Part shown: positions 55,829 to 63,949 of the stretch, in pieces | How positions within the stretch are numbered: position 1 is the first letter of the stretch | Layout of the letters: each line of letters opens with the position of its first letter | Origin: Phycisphaerales bacterium UBA2421 | Lineage (GTDB): Bacteria; Planctomycetota; Phycisphaerae; Tepidisphaerales; Tepidisphaeraceae | Length of the DNA stretch: 64,000 nucleotides | Reading direction: 5' to 3' | Assembly (NCBI GenBank): GCA_002343075.1 | Contig: DDRH01000051.1 | Location: 179,852-243,851 of the forward strand | The notes under the pieces: generated by a model | Seen by the model: only the letters and a program-made list of their open reading frames with translations | Told to the model about the DNA's origin: nothing | Database searches by the model: none | Made by a program: the position numbers and the translations under genes

Positions 55829-57358
55829 ATGCCCACGCTTTGGCTGATGGAAGATCAGTTATCAATCGAACTGGTTCGGCAGCTCCGACCCGATCGGGTC
55901 CTGCTCGTCGAATCGAGGAAGCATTACGCCGCATGGCCATTCCACAAACGCCGGATCGTGTTTCAGGTGTCGGCCATTCGTCACTTTGCCGAAGAACTTC
56001 GCGCAGCCGGCTTCGGGGTACATCACTTTGGTCTGAATCGACGACCATACCTCGATTCGATCAGCGCGATCAGGCACGTCGTCCGGGAGACGGGCGACTC
56101 GCAATTCGTCGTGATCGCCCCGTCGGAGCACCATTGCGCAGAGTGGATCAACACGATTCCTGAGACCGTCGGGGTTGATGTTCGTATCATCCCCAACACG
56201 CTCTTTCTCACCAACCGCGACGAGTTTGCTGCGTGGGCCCGTCCGCTCAAGCGGCCGGTCATGGAGCACTTTTACCGGCGGATGCGGGTGAAACTGGGCG
56301 TGTTAGTCGAAGCCGATGGCTCGCCGGCGGGCGGCAAGTGGAACTTCGACAAGGATAATCGCAAACCTCCCAAGCGAGGAATGACATTTGCCCCGCCGCT
56401 CGCAATCAGTCCCGATCCGATCACCCGCACTGCGATGAGTGACGTGGAGAGAGAATTCCCGACACATCCCGGCTCGGTTGAGGGTTTTGCGCTCCCGGTG
56501 ACGCGCGCCGACGCCTCCCGGGCATGGGCCGACTTTGTAAAGCACCGGCTGCCACAGTTCGGCGATTATGAAGACGCCATGCTCACCGCCGAGCCGATAT
56601 TGAATCACTCATTTATCTCGATGCTTCTCAATGTCGGGCTGCTGAGTCCAATGAAACTGCTTCGCGACATCGAAGCGGCCCACTTGGCGGGCAAAGTGCC
56701 GCTCAATAGCGCAGAAGGAATCATTCGGCAGATCATCGGCTGGCGAGAATACGTCTACGGCATCTACTGGTCGTTCATGCCCGAATACCGATCGCGCAAC
56801 GCACGCGGGTCAAGACTCGACCTGCCAGATTGGTTCTGGACCGGCAAGACCGAGATGAACTGTCTGTCGCGCTGCATCAGCGGCGTGGTTGATCGAGCTT
56901 ATTCGCATCACATCCAGCGGTTGATGGTTATCTGCAATTTCGCCACGCTCGCCGCACTGTCTCCGCAGGCTGTGAATGATTGGTTTTTTGCGATGTATGT
57001 CGATAGCTTTGACTGGGTTGTCACGCCCAACGTTGTCGGCATGGGCATGCACGCCGATCACGGCACCATCGCAACCAAGCCGTACATCAGCTCCGCCGCC
57101 TATATCAACCGCATGAGCGATTATTGCGACGATTGCCGGTTTGACCCAGCCGAGCGGGTTGGCGCAACGGCGTGTCCATTCAACTACCTTTTCTGGACAT
57201 TTCTTCATCACTTCGCGGCGCAGTTCAAAGGCAACCCGCGTATGACCATGATGCTCAAGAACGCCGCGAAGATCGACGCCGAGCAGATGAAACGGATGAT
57301 GCAGCAGCGGAAAGAGTTCATCGAGGTGCACGTCCGCGGGAAGGTGCGCCAGGCATGA
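55829..57358 (+). CDS. Iron-sulfur photolyase/cryptochrome-like protein (FeS-BCP, PhrB type)
   Basis: About 509 residues from the ATG at 55829; the frame is open to 55616, but the leader is not conserved-looking. MPTLWLMEDQLS opens the antenna domain. The FAD-binding domain has IIRQIIGWREYVYGIYW, NVVGMGMHADHGTIATKPYISSAAYINRMS and then CDDCRFDP...ACPFNYLFW. The Cys-x2-Cys and later Cys, together with a Cys in MNCLSRC, are the [4Fe-4S] ligands of this (6-4)-photolyase subgroup. It repairs (6-4) photoproducts or acts as a light sensor. It is coupled to a DUF2256 protein. Confidence 0.88.
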   Translation: MPTLWLMEDQLSIELVRQLRPDRVLLVESRKHYAAWPFHKRRIVFQVSAIRHFAEELRAAGFGVHHFGLNRRPYLDSISAIRHVVRETGDSQFVVIAPSEHHCAEWINTIPETVGVDVRIIPNTLFLTNRDEFAAWARPLKRPVMEHFYRRMRVKLGVLVEADGSPAGGKWNFDKDNRKPPKRGMTFAPPLAISPDPITRTAMSDVEREFPTHPGSVEGFALPVTRADASRAWADFVKHRLPQFGDYEDAMLTAEPILNHSFISMLLNVGLLSPMKLLRDIEAAHLAGKVPLNSAEGIIRQIIGWREYVYGIYWSFMPEYRSRNARGSRLDLPDWFWTGKTEMNCLSRCISGVVDRAYSHHIQRLMVICNFATLAALSPQAVNDWFFAMYVDSFDWVVTPNVVGMGMHADHGTIATKPYISSAAYINRMSDYCDDCRFDPAERVGATACPFNYLFWTFLHHFAAQFKGNPRMTMMLKNAAKIDAEQMKRMMQQRKEFIEVHVRGKVRQA

Positions 57359-57537
57359 AACGGCAAGACAGCAAGCTCTGCACAGTCTGCCATCGCCCGA
57401 TGACCTGGCGGCGGAAATGGGCGAAGAACTGGGATGAAGTGAAGTATTGCAGCGCCGCGTGCCGACGAGACAAGTCAAAGCGTGCCAAACTTCAGGATGA
57501 CCAGACCCCAACCACGACAACGCAGCCGAGTCGTTGA
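57355..57537 (+). CDS. DUF2256 zinc-ribbon protein coupled to the photolyase
   Basis: 60 residues. It starts in the ATGA overlap with the photolyase stop (57355-57358). CTVCHRPMTWRRKWAKNWDEVKYCS then AACRRDK gives a Cys-x2-Cys...Cys-x3-Cys zinc-binding pattern with the family's RKWAxxWxxVKYCS core. DUF2256 genes are often next to FeS-type photolyases (family knowledge), which the arrangement here supports. The function is unknown; a role in photolyase maturation or DNA binding is only a guess. Confidence 0.85.
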   Translation: MKRQDSKLCTVCHRPMTWRRKWAKNWDEVKYCSAACRRDKSKRAKLQDDQTPTTTTQPSR

Positions 57538-57543
57538 AGGAAT

Positions 57544-57616
57544 TGGGCCCGCTCGGATTCGAACCGAGAACCAAGGGATTATGAGTCCCACGCTCTAACC
57601 GTTAAGCTACGGGCCC
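57544..57616 (-). tRNA. tRNA with CAU anticodon, probably tRNA-Ile2 (lysidine type)
   Basis: A 73-base cloverleaf on the minus strand: acceptor stem GGGCCCG/CGGGCCC, D-arm AGCTTAACGGTTAGAGC, anticodon loop CTCATAA, T-arm CTCGGTTCGAATCCGAG, discriminator A, and no encoded CCA. The anticodon is CAU. Acceptor pairs 4-6 are C-G and the anticodon arm plus variable loop (GACTCATAATCCCTTGG) resemble E. coli tRNA-Ile2, whose C34 is changed to lysidine by TilS. Elongator Met is the alternative. The top pair of the anticodon stem is T-T. It borders the integrase gene. Confidence 0.85.
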
Positions 57617-57771
57617 GAATTTGCAAAAACACTCAGAAAACCGCGATTTCCTTAGCAATTCTGCAAATTCTTAACGCAGTCGATTATCGTCGATTTGTCC
57701 ACAGAAATCCATTCCCGTGCATCCTGTTGCGCTGCAATTGCGCTGCGCATTTTGGTTAGCGGTCGATAACC
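57617..57771. other. Junction between the tRNA and integrase: possible attachment region
   Basis: A 155-bp AT-richer stretch. It holds an inverted pair GAATTTGC (57617-57624) and GCAAATTC (57663-57670) directly next to the tRNA 5' end, and a direct repeat TTGCGCTGC (57727-57735 and 57738-57746). These could be integrase arm or core sites. The other end of the element is outside the window, so no att duplication can be tested here. Confidence 0.35.
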
Positions 57772-59118
57772 TCAGCCCGTTACCCTGGCGGGCTTGGGCG
57801 AGTCGAATGCGGGCAGGTTGTCCAGCGCCGAAGCTACCGCCTTTTGCGTCGCATGGATGTAGCGTTGGGTCGTCTGCCGGTTCGCATGGTGCATCGACGC
57901 GGCAATAACCGATTCCGCGACGCCCGCCAGCGCCAGCGCCGTGCCGTGCCCGTGGCGAAGCGAATAGAACACGGCCTTTTCCTGCTGGTGGTTTTCAGCG
58001 GCCAAGAAATCAGACTTGCGACGCTCGGCCTGCGCCTTGTCGTCGCGCACGGCGTTGATCCATGCCTCGCGGGCATCGGCAAGATCGGCCCGGAACATCT
58101 TCGCAAGGTTCGTAACGTCGGGCATCCTGAACGCCGTAGCGGCGGGCATCCGGTGCGCGAATTCGCCTTGAAGCATTGCGGCAAGCTCTGGCCGGATCGC
58201 TTGGGTATGCACTCGCCTGCGCTTGACGTACACCGCTTGGCTCGTGACGGTCGCCGGGCGGGATTCAAGGTTAAAGCTCGATACCGTCAACGCGCGAATC
58301 TGGTTCGGGCGGATGCCCGTCTCGTAACTGAATCGGTACAAAATGCTTCGCTCGCTGGCGGTCAACCCAAACCGCTCGGGCGCTGCCGGGGTGTCCAGCC
58401 AAAACAGCAGCGATTGCATTTCCTCGGGCATCAGTGCCCGCCGGGCGTCGCTGTCCACTTCGGCATTCTCAACCCGCTTCAATCCCTCAAGCGCAACACT
58501 TGGCGCGCGGCCCTCATCCGCCAGCCAGCGGCAAAAGCCCTTTATCGCGGTCACATAGTAATTCAGCGTCTTGCCCCCGATTTCCCCCTTGCGCCGCATT
58601 TCGCCTAGGTGGTGCTGTACTCGCGCCGATGCGCCCGGTGCGATCAGGTCGCGAAAGTGAATCAACGAAACGTCGTCAACGATCTTGCGAATGCGGGTAA
58701 TGGTCTTGGTAACGTGAATCGGGGTGTCGCCCTTGGCTTCCATCGCCTGTTGATATCCGGGCGTTATGATGTTCCCGGCGGCGTCTTTCTCGCCGATCAG
58801 GTGATCGAGTAACGGCTTGTCGGCAAACGCCGATCGCGGGTCGATCAATTCCATTTCAGCCAACCGGGCGGCGGTCGATTCGTCCAGCCCTTCCAACCAT
58901 CGGCGAGTGCTTGCGTCCAGTTGCGTGCCGTGCGTTCGGCTCTCGACCAATTCCATGACGCGCTTTGCCAGCCGATGCGATTCAACCTCTCGCGGGTACG
59001 CGGAAATCTTTTGCCGGCGGCGCAGGTGGTCGCGAAAGCGAATCGAGTAGTTCGGCGACTTCCCGCCCCGGTAGGTGGCCTTGAACAGAACGTAATCAGT
59101 GGTGTTCATGCTGTTCAT
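57772..59118 (-). CDS. int: Tyrosine recombinase / phage integrase
   Basis: A 448-residue integrase. An N-terminal SAM-like DNA-binding region (TKTITRIRKIVDDVSLIHF then KTLNYYVTAIKGFCRWLAD) precedes the catalytic domain. The catalytic Arg is in ETGIRPNQIRALTVSS, the Arg of box II in FYSLRHGHGTALALA (Ser replaces the usual first His), the His in MHHANRQTTQ, and the nucleophile Tyr in QRYIHATQ. Its C-terminal end faces the tRNA gene. It mediates integration of the element at 57617 onwards. Confidence 0.9.
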   Translation of the reverse strand: MNSMNTTDYVLFKATYRGGKSPNYSIRFRDHLRRRQKISAYPREVESHRLAKRVMELVESRTHGTQLDASTRRWLEGLDESTAARLAEMELIDPRSAFADKPLLDHLIGEKDAAGNIITPGYQQAMEAKGDTPIHVTKTITRIRKIVDDVSLIHFRDLIAPGASARVQHHLGEMRRKGEIGGKTLNYYVTAIKGFCRWLADEGRAPSVALEGLKRVENAEVDSDARRALMPEEMQSLLFWLDTPAAPERFGLTASERSILYRFSYETGIRPNQIRALTVSSFNLESRPATVTSQAVYVKRRRVHTQAIRPELAAMLQGEFAHRMPAATAFRMPDVTNLAKMFRADLADAREAWINAVRDDKAQAERRKSDFLAAENHQQEKAVFYSLRHGHGTALALAGVAESVIAASMHHANRQTTQRYIHATQKAVASALDNLPAFDSPKPARVTG

Positions 59119-59133
59119 TGTGCCCTGCCGTAT

Positions 59134-59349
59134 CTATTTTGCAACTATAATCAGCCGTGCGCCTATAACCGCTGCAATTCGTTCGGCAGTGTCAAGCCTC
59201 GGCACGGTTTCCCCTTCGGCGATCCGGGTAAGTTGTGAACGCGGCATTCCCGCCAGCTTTGCAATCTGGTATCGGGTAACGCCCCGCTTTTCGGCGGTGG
59301 CAATCGCCTTGCGAAGTGCATCGGCGGCGCTGGCCTGTTTCTTGCTCAT
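59134..59349 (-). CDS. XRE-family helix-turn-helix regulator
   Basis: 71 residues that are almost entirely one HTH domain: ALRKAIATAEKRGVTRYQIA then KLAGMPRSQLTRIAEGETVP and RLDTAERIAAVIGARLIIV. The turn and recognition helix (MPRSQLTRIAEGE) fit XRE/Cro-like repressors. It sits 15 bases before the integrase gene on the same strand and probably controls it. It has a plausible upstream ribosome-binding site but no visible operator. Confidence 0.8.
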   Translation of the reverse strand: MSKKQASAADALRKAIATAEKRGVTRYQIAKLAGMPRSQLTRIAEGETVPRLDTAERIAAVIGARLIIVAK

Positions 59350-59399
59350 GGTCGAATCCTACTCCGGTTGCCCCGGCGAATCATCCGCGCAAGCGATTC

Positions 59400-59639
59400 T
59401 CAACCCGCTTCCAGGACGGCAAGTAAATGCCTAACGCGGTCATCCTCAGACAACGCATCGGAATTGAGCAACGCCCGCTCTAGCTCGCGCAGCTTCACGA
59501 GCATCTGCGGCGTCTTTTCAAACCCCTGAAAGACAATGGAGTATCGTCGCCGAAGTTCCTGCAGCGCCTGCATCGGCGTCAACAGCCCGGCGCGTACACG
59601 TTCGGCGGTTTCTGCGAATAGTCGTTGATGGTCACTCAT
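59400..59639 (-). CDS. Small helical protein of the element
   Basis: 79 residues, predicted mostly helical: LFAETAERVRAGLLTPMQAL then QELRRRYSIVFQGFEK and KLRELERALLNSDALSEDDR. No family is recognised. It is between the XRE gene and the tape-measure-like gene. Confidence 0.55.
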   Translation of the reverse strand: MSDHQRLFAETAERVRAGLLTPMQALQELRRRYSIVFQGFEKTPQMLVKLRELERALLNSDALSEDDRVRHLLAVLEAG

Positions 59640-59722
59640 GGTAAGCCCGTTGTCTCAAACAACCGGCGGCGGGACGGTGACAACCGAAAACCGCCCGCCT
59701 GCCGGTGGTGGTGACGAAACAA

Positions 59723-60826
59723 TCAATTGAAGATTGGCATGCCAGTTTCGCGTAAGCGGCCTTCGCGGTCGCGGCGCTTGGCGTCTTCCTGCATGGCCTT
59801 AAGCGTTGCGCTGATGGCCGCCAATTCTTTACGGCTCTGGCTTAATATGCCGGTGTTCGGATCGGCGGATCGCCGTTCCATCGCGGCGAGTTGTCCAGAG
59901 CGGCCCAAGTCGGTCACGGTGTCGGCAAGTGCGCCGCGTCGGGGTTGGTTGGCTTCGAGTTGGCGGATGCCTTCGTTGAGAATTTCGGCCCGGTTTTCAA
60001 GCTCCGTGCGCTTATCCTCTTCGGCAAACCCAGCAATGATTTTGCGACGGGTTTCGAGTCTCTTCTTTGCCGCGTCTTCTTCGCGTTGGCCGACTGCGCG
60101 TGCGGCAACAGCCGCCAGCCTCAGGGCTTCAGCGTGTTCCGCGTCCAGTGCGTCCATTCGCTGCTGATGCAAGTCCTCGATTGCTTTTTTCGCCTCCGCG
60201 TACTCTTCCCCGCGCATTCCTCCGGTAGCTAAGAGATTGCGCCGCTGCTCGTCCAGTGCCCGCAGCGCGTCGGAACGCTGCTTGTCTGCGTCAAGTTTTC
60301 GCTGTTCAAGTTCTGGCAGGGCTTCGCGCCTCTGGTCAAACCTTGCGCGTTCTGCGGTGTCTTTAATGAACTTGCGTGCGCCGATGTCTTTCGTGTTGCG
60401 TTCGAACAGCTTTTTCATTTCCGCGTTGGCTTCTTTTAGCGCTGCCGTTGCCGCCTGTATCTCGCCGGTGAACATCTCTTTAATGTTTCGACCTGCCTGC
60501 CAGAACGAACCGACAATAGGAATGAGCTTGACGGTTTCCTCGGCAAGCTCGGCCGCGCTCATGGCACCAGAGTTGAGCGCGTCGCGCAGCTCCAGCGCTT
60601 TTTCGGTGGCGTCTTTCATCAGTCGCCCTATGATCGCAAAACCGGCGATTCGCCCCGCGCCTTGCAACACTTTGCCCATCTGCCCTAGCGGCCCGGATTC
60701 ACCGAATGTCTTGTTCGCGTCGTAGCCGACTTGATTGATTGACTGGCCGATTTTCGCGAACGTCGCCGACGCGCCGGCGTCTGTTGCGGATACGGTGTAA
60801 TTGATTTTTGAGTTTTCGGTTGCCAT
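59723..60826 (-). CDS. Coiled-coil phage tail tape-measure-like protein
   Basis: About 367 residues from the ATG at 60826 (MATENSKINYTVSATDAGAS), with AAGGAAC upstream. The N-terminal region INYTVSATDAGASATFAKIG resembles the start of tape-measure and minor tail proteins. A hydrophobic/amphipathic zone follows (VLQGAGRIAGFAIIGRLMKD, VKLIPIVGSFWQAGRNIKEM). The rest is long, charged, arginine- and glutamate-rich coiled coil. It is shorter than typical tape-measure proteins, so it may belong to a phage satellite or defective element. Confidence 0.55.
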   Translation of the reverse strand: MATENSKINYTVSATDAGASATFAKIGQSINQVGYDANKTFGESGPLGQMGKVLQGAGRIAGFAIIGRLMKDATEKALELRDALNSGAMSAAELAEETVKLIPIVGSFWQAGRNIKEMFTGEIQAATAALKEANAEMKKLFERNTKDIGARKFIKDTAERARFDQRREALPELEQRKLDADKQRSDALRALDEQRRNLLATGGMRGEEYAEAKKAIEDLHQQRMDALDAEHAEALRLAAVAARAVGQREEDAAKKRLETRRKIIAGFAEEDKRTELENRAEILNEGIRQLEANQPRRGALADTVTDLGRSGQLAAMERRSADPNTGILSQSRKELAAISATLKAMQEDAKRRDREGRLRETGMPIFN

Positions 60827-60891
60827 TGTTTGTTCCTTCGTTAAACGCCCGCTCCGCCAGCGGGGTGACACGCCGCACTTGCACAACTTCG

Positions 60892-61356
60892 TTATCGTGC
60901 GATTTCGTAAACGCCATCGGCGACGTGACGCGCTGCGCCGCTTCGCGCCGCTTCCAACAGTCGGCGGCGCTCGATTGCATTCGATGGAGTCACAACCTGA
61001 CTGGTGAATGACTTCCCGGCGGTGCGCCGAACGATAATCGACCGTTCGCCATCGACGATATCGCGGAATTCATCGACCCGACGCGCGGGCGGTGCGATTC
61101 GTGCCGGGGTGGCGTTCGTTCGCCCGGTGACGTGCTGGCGAAGCTCGGCAAGTCGCGCGTTGGCCTGCTGGCGGAATTCGCCCGCAGAGGCGCTAGGGCG
61201 TGCCGGTGCTTTCGCTGGCGTCGATGTTGCCTTGCGCGGCGAATCGGCCATCTTGTAAAGATGCTCGATTGCTCCGGCGTTCAACGGCTTGCCGTCGCGG
61301 TAAAGTGTCGCGGTGTCGTTGTCCAGGGTCATCGAAAGTTTGTCGGTAATCTTCAT
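60892..61356 (-). CDS. Hypothetical protein of the element
   Basis: About 154 residues from the ATG at 61356, with AAAGG eight bases upstream. The N-terminus (MKITDKLSMTLDNDTATLYR) is ordered. The middle is proline-, alanine- and serine-rich, and the C-terminus (VTPSNAIERRRLLEAARSGA) is helical. No family is recognised. It is on the same strand as, and 65 bases upstream of, the tape-measure-like gene. Confidence 0.55.
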   Translation of the reverse strand: MKITDKLSMTLDNDTATLYRDGKPLNAGAIEHLYKMADSPRKATSTPAKAPARPSASAGEFRQQANARLAELRQHVTGRTNATPARIAPPARRVDEFRDIVDGERSIIVRRTAGKSFTSQVVTPSNAIERRRLLEAARSGAARHVADGVYEIAR

Positions 61357-61448
61357 GTTCGTACCTTTCATTGATTGAGAAAAAGCCCGGCGGCGGCGGC
61401 GGTGCCAACCGCCGGGCAAGCATCGGCAACGTGCCGACGCTCAGCGGA

Positions 61449-62378
61449 CTATGCAAACGCGTACCGATGCGCCGCCTTGGCGGCCTCGATTAACTTCGCC
61501 TTGAGTTGGTCAACATCCGCCCAGGTCGTGTATTGGCTCGGGCAATACAATGCTGCTGCGGCTTCGCCGGGCGATTTGGAGTTCAACAGATTGTCGATTG
61601 CGACAAGTGCAGAACGGTGCGTTGAGTCGGGATATTGATCGTCGGGCCTGCTGGCGTAGACGACGGTGATTCCCTTCCCGGCCTTGGCGGCGTTCAACAC
61701 TTCAACCCAGCGATTGAATTCGGCTTCGCTCTGGCCGTCTGCGCGATGCGGGATCAACTCGCGAATCGCATCCAATCGCCCGGCGTCGCTGCTGGTGTTG
61801 CGCGGCGTCGAAAGTACGGCTAATTGAGCGCCCGTTATGCGGCGCATTGTTGACTTGCCACCGTAACCCAGGACGACATTTCGCCGATCAGCGTCGGCGC
61901 GCTGCTGGCGCTGCTGGATGGGATCGGCCACGCCAAGCGTTTTGTGGTGCCTTGCGGTCAAGGTGTCAACCTCCTGTTCGACGGCTCGCAATGCTTCGAT
62001 GCGCCGCCAAGTGTCGGCGCTCTTCAACGCGAGCGCGTCCAACTTGGCCGACGCCTGCGCCCGTGCCGACTCGAGCGCCCGTTCGATTTCCACGCGCTCG
62101 GCTTTCAACTTCTCGCCGGTTGCTTTCAGTGCGGGAAGTTCGGCAACCTTGCGTTTCAAGTCGGCAAGGTGCGCCAGTTCGGCCCGTTCGGCTTCGGCCA
62201 CTTCGGGCGCAATGCCGAGGATGTCGCAGGCGCGCTCAAGCTGTTCATCCTCAGCGGCGGTCAACTTTGTTCCTGCGGCTTTGACGATCAGCCGACGATA
62301 CGCTTCGCGCGCTTCGGCGGTGGTGGTCAGTTGCTTCGCGACCTGTTCGGCGCGACGTTTGGCGAATCCAAAAAACAT
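61449..62378 (-). CDS. Coiled-coil hypothetical protein of the element
   Basis: 309 residues. Residues 1-150 are a charged coiled coil (ERAELAHLADLKRKVAELPA, LKAERVEIERALESARAQAS). The rest is globular with no motif I recognise (NVVLGYGGKSTMRRITGAQL). It lies 3 bases after the next upstream gene, in an operon-like series. Confidence 0.6.
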   Translation of the reverse strand: MFFGFAKRRAEQVAKQLTTTAEAREAYRRLIVKAAGTKLTAAEDEQLERACDILGIAPEVAEAERAELAHLADLKRKVAELPALKATGEKLKAERVEIERALESARAQASAKLDALALKSADTWRRIEALRAVEQEVDTLTARHHKTLGVADPIQQRQQRADADRRNVVLGYGGKSTMRRITGAQLAVLSTPRNTSSDAGRLDAIRELIPHRADGQSEAEFNRWVEVLNAAKAGKGITVVYASRPDDQYPDSTHRSALVAIDNLLNSKSPGEAAAALYCPSQYTTWADVDQLKAKLIEAAKAAHRYAFA

Positions 62379-62381
62379 GGG

Positions 62382-62723
62382 TCAATCCATTTCTGCCGGA
62401 TCGTTGCCGGCGGGGGTGAAATCTTGTGCGGCGGGAACATCCTGCTGCACTTCATTGAATCGCTTTTTCCAGTGACGCGCCAAGGCGTCACGGTTGATGA
62501 TGGTTTGCTTCGCTTCGTCCAATTCGACAATCAGTCGCCCGTATCCGGCGGCGATTGCAGAAACGGAACGGCGAAGGCGATTGTTGCTCTGCACCAGTTC
62601 GTCAACCTGCCTTGCAAGCTGGCGGCGGGTGGTGCCGACAAGGTTCATCGCGCGGCGACGGTGGCGGGGTTGCGATAACGCCGTATCGTGGCGCTCGGCG
62701 GCGACGGCGGGTAAGGTGGTCAT
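62382..62723 (-). CDS. Small helical protein of the element
   Basis: 113 residues from the ATG at 62723, with a strong AAGGGGGAAG ribosome-binding site and ATGA overlap with the upstream gene. A helical stretch (TTRRQLARQVDELVQSNNRL, then AAGYGRLIVELDEAKQTIIN) suggests a coiled coil. No family is recognised. Confidence 0.6.
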   Translation of the reverse strand: MTTLPAVAAERHDTALSQPRHRRRAMNLVGTTRRQLARQVDELVQSNNRLRRSVSAIAAGYGRLIVELDEAKQTIINRDALARHWKKRFNEVQQDVPAAQDFTPAGNDPAEMD

Positions 62724-63241
62724 CGCTTCCCCCTTGTTGCCGCCCATTCGGCGAGGATGCCATTGATGAGATTGGCCGCGCCCTGCCCGTACTTGGCGTC
62801 GGCCAGGAACAGCTCCCACAACTCGGCCCAGTAGCTCGCCGGCGCGGGGTTGCGGATACGCTCGCCGCGCCCCGCGTCCTGATGCGCGCGGATCAGAACA
62901 TACACAAGGCACACGTTCACCTTGCGCGCAACGGCGGCGGCTTCTTCGGTCGTGAGACTATGCGGCTCCGCGATCCAGTTGCCAACGTACCACGGCGAAC
63001 CGGGGCGCAGAACGTCGGCGGCCTTGACCGATGCTCGGCCCGGCCCGGCAATGTCGATCGCGTCATCGTCCGGCGGACTGTCCAGGCTTTCCGTCATCCA
63101 ATCCGCCACGTCGGGCAGAAACGATTCCGGCCACGGCGGTTGACCGAACGGCCAATCGCGGCGGAAAAGCCACTCGGAAACGGTGCTGTTGCTGCGCCCG
63201 ATGCGCCTTGCAAGTTGTCTCGCTGAATCAATCGTTGCCAT
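62720..63241 (-). CDS. Hypothetical protein with an N-terminal helix-turn-helix-like region
   Basis: 173 residues. The first 25 (MATIDSARQLARRIGRSNST, VSEWL) look like a helix-turn-helix. A middle segment is acidic (SPPDDDAIDIAGPGR), and the C-terminal half is helical with WAELWELFLADAKYG. A terminase-small-subunit-like or regulatory role is possible from the layout only. The start codon ATG is at 63241. Confidence 0.6.
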   Translation of the reverse strand: MATIDSARQLARRIGRSNSTVSEWLFRRDWPFGQPPWPESFLPDVADWMTESLDSPPDDDAIDIAGPGRASVKAADVLRPGSPWYVGNWIAEPHSLTTEEAAAVARKVNVCLVYVLIRAHQDAGRGERIRNPAPASYWAELWELFLADAKYGQGAANLINGILAEWAATRGKR

Positions 63242-63269
63242 TTGTCATAACTCCGGTTTGTTGTGCGAC

Positions 63270-63692
63270 TTAGAACGCGGTTTCATGTTGACCCACGCAT
63301 TGGCGTGTTATTGACCCGCTCCCCTCCGTGGCCGGGGAAGAACCTAACTTGTTGTCATTACTAGACTTACAACACAACTTAGCTCGCGATTGTTGCAAAG
63401 CCAGTGATTCGGCGGCGGGGGTGGGTGCTGCCTTGCCGCGCTGGTTGCCCGCCAGTGCCTGTGTGTCGCATTCTGGCGCGTTGGGGTTGTCGCCGACAGA
63501 ACCGTGCATTGACTTCGATTGCGTTCGCTGCGCTTCCAGTGGCGTGGCGCTTGGCGGGTTTGCCGCCGACACGCTGGTGCATCGCAAGCCGAAAGCCCGC
63601 AACGCTGCTTTCAACAGCCTGCGAAGCCTGACGATGCCCGGCGGGCCAGCGCCCTCGGCCTTAAGCTCAACGATGTACGATTCGCCGCTCAT
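63270..63692 (-). CDS. Hypothetical protein of the element
   Basis: 140 residues from the ATG at 63692, with GGGGTGAAACG upstream and an ATGA overlap with the upstream gene. The first 40 residues (MSGESYIVELKAEGAGPPGI, VRLRRLLKAALRAFGLRC) are ordered and basic. The remaining part is low-complexity and cysteine-containing. No family is recognised. Confidence 0.6.
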   Translation of the reverse strand: MSGESYIVELKAEGAGPPGIVRLRRLLKAALRAFGLRCTSVSAANPPSATPLEAQRTQSKSMHGSVGDNPNAPECDTQALAGNQRGKAAPTPAAESLALQQSRAKLCCKSSNDNKLGSSPATEGSGSITRQCVGQHETAF

Positions 63693-63949
63693 CGTTTCAC
63701 CCCCCGCTTGGCCGATTCGATGATCCACGGCGCGGCTTCGGCGGTTTCGGTAATGCCGATGAAGTTGTTGGCTTCGGAATCGGGCGAGTGTTCCCAGCCA
63801 TCCGCCAGGTTGCTGACGGTGCCAATCTCGCCGGCGGCGGTGAGAACCAGCAGCAATACCGGCGACGACCAAACAGCGGGTACGCCATCGGGGGGTGATT
63901 GATCGCGGTCGAAGTACCACGCAAAAAGAGGCTTCGGCGGGGCAAGCAT
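63689..63949 (-). CDS. Small hypothetical protein of the element
   Basis: 86 residues: MLAPPKPLFAWYFDRDQSPP then a hydrophobic segment (AVWSSPVLLLVLTAAGEIG) and an acidic region. It may have one membrane-associated segment. The ribosome-binding site is weak. Upstream sequence to 64000 shows no further start. Confidence 0.5.
   Translation of the reverse strand: MLAPPKPLFAWYFDRDQSPPDGVPAVWSSPVLLLVLTAAGEIGTVSNLADGWEHSPDSEANNFIGITETAEAAPWIIESAKRGVKR

Noticed and set aside
57772..59118. Possible disruption of the integrase, because box II has Ser instead of His
   Set aside because: Other catalytic residues and the nucleophile Tyr are intact and the frame is open; box II His is variable in the family.
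58343..60725. Long plus-strand frames across the integrase and tape-measure-like genes
   Set aside because: They contain no recognisable domain, and the minus-strand frames have ribosome-binding sites, coherent overlaps and family motifs.
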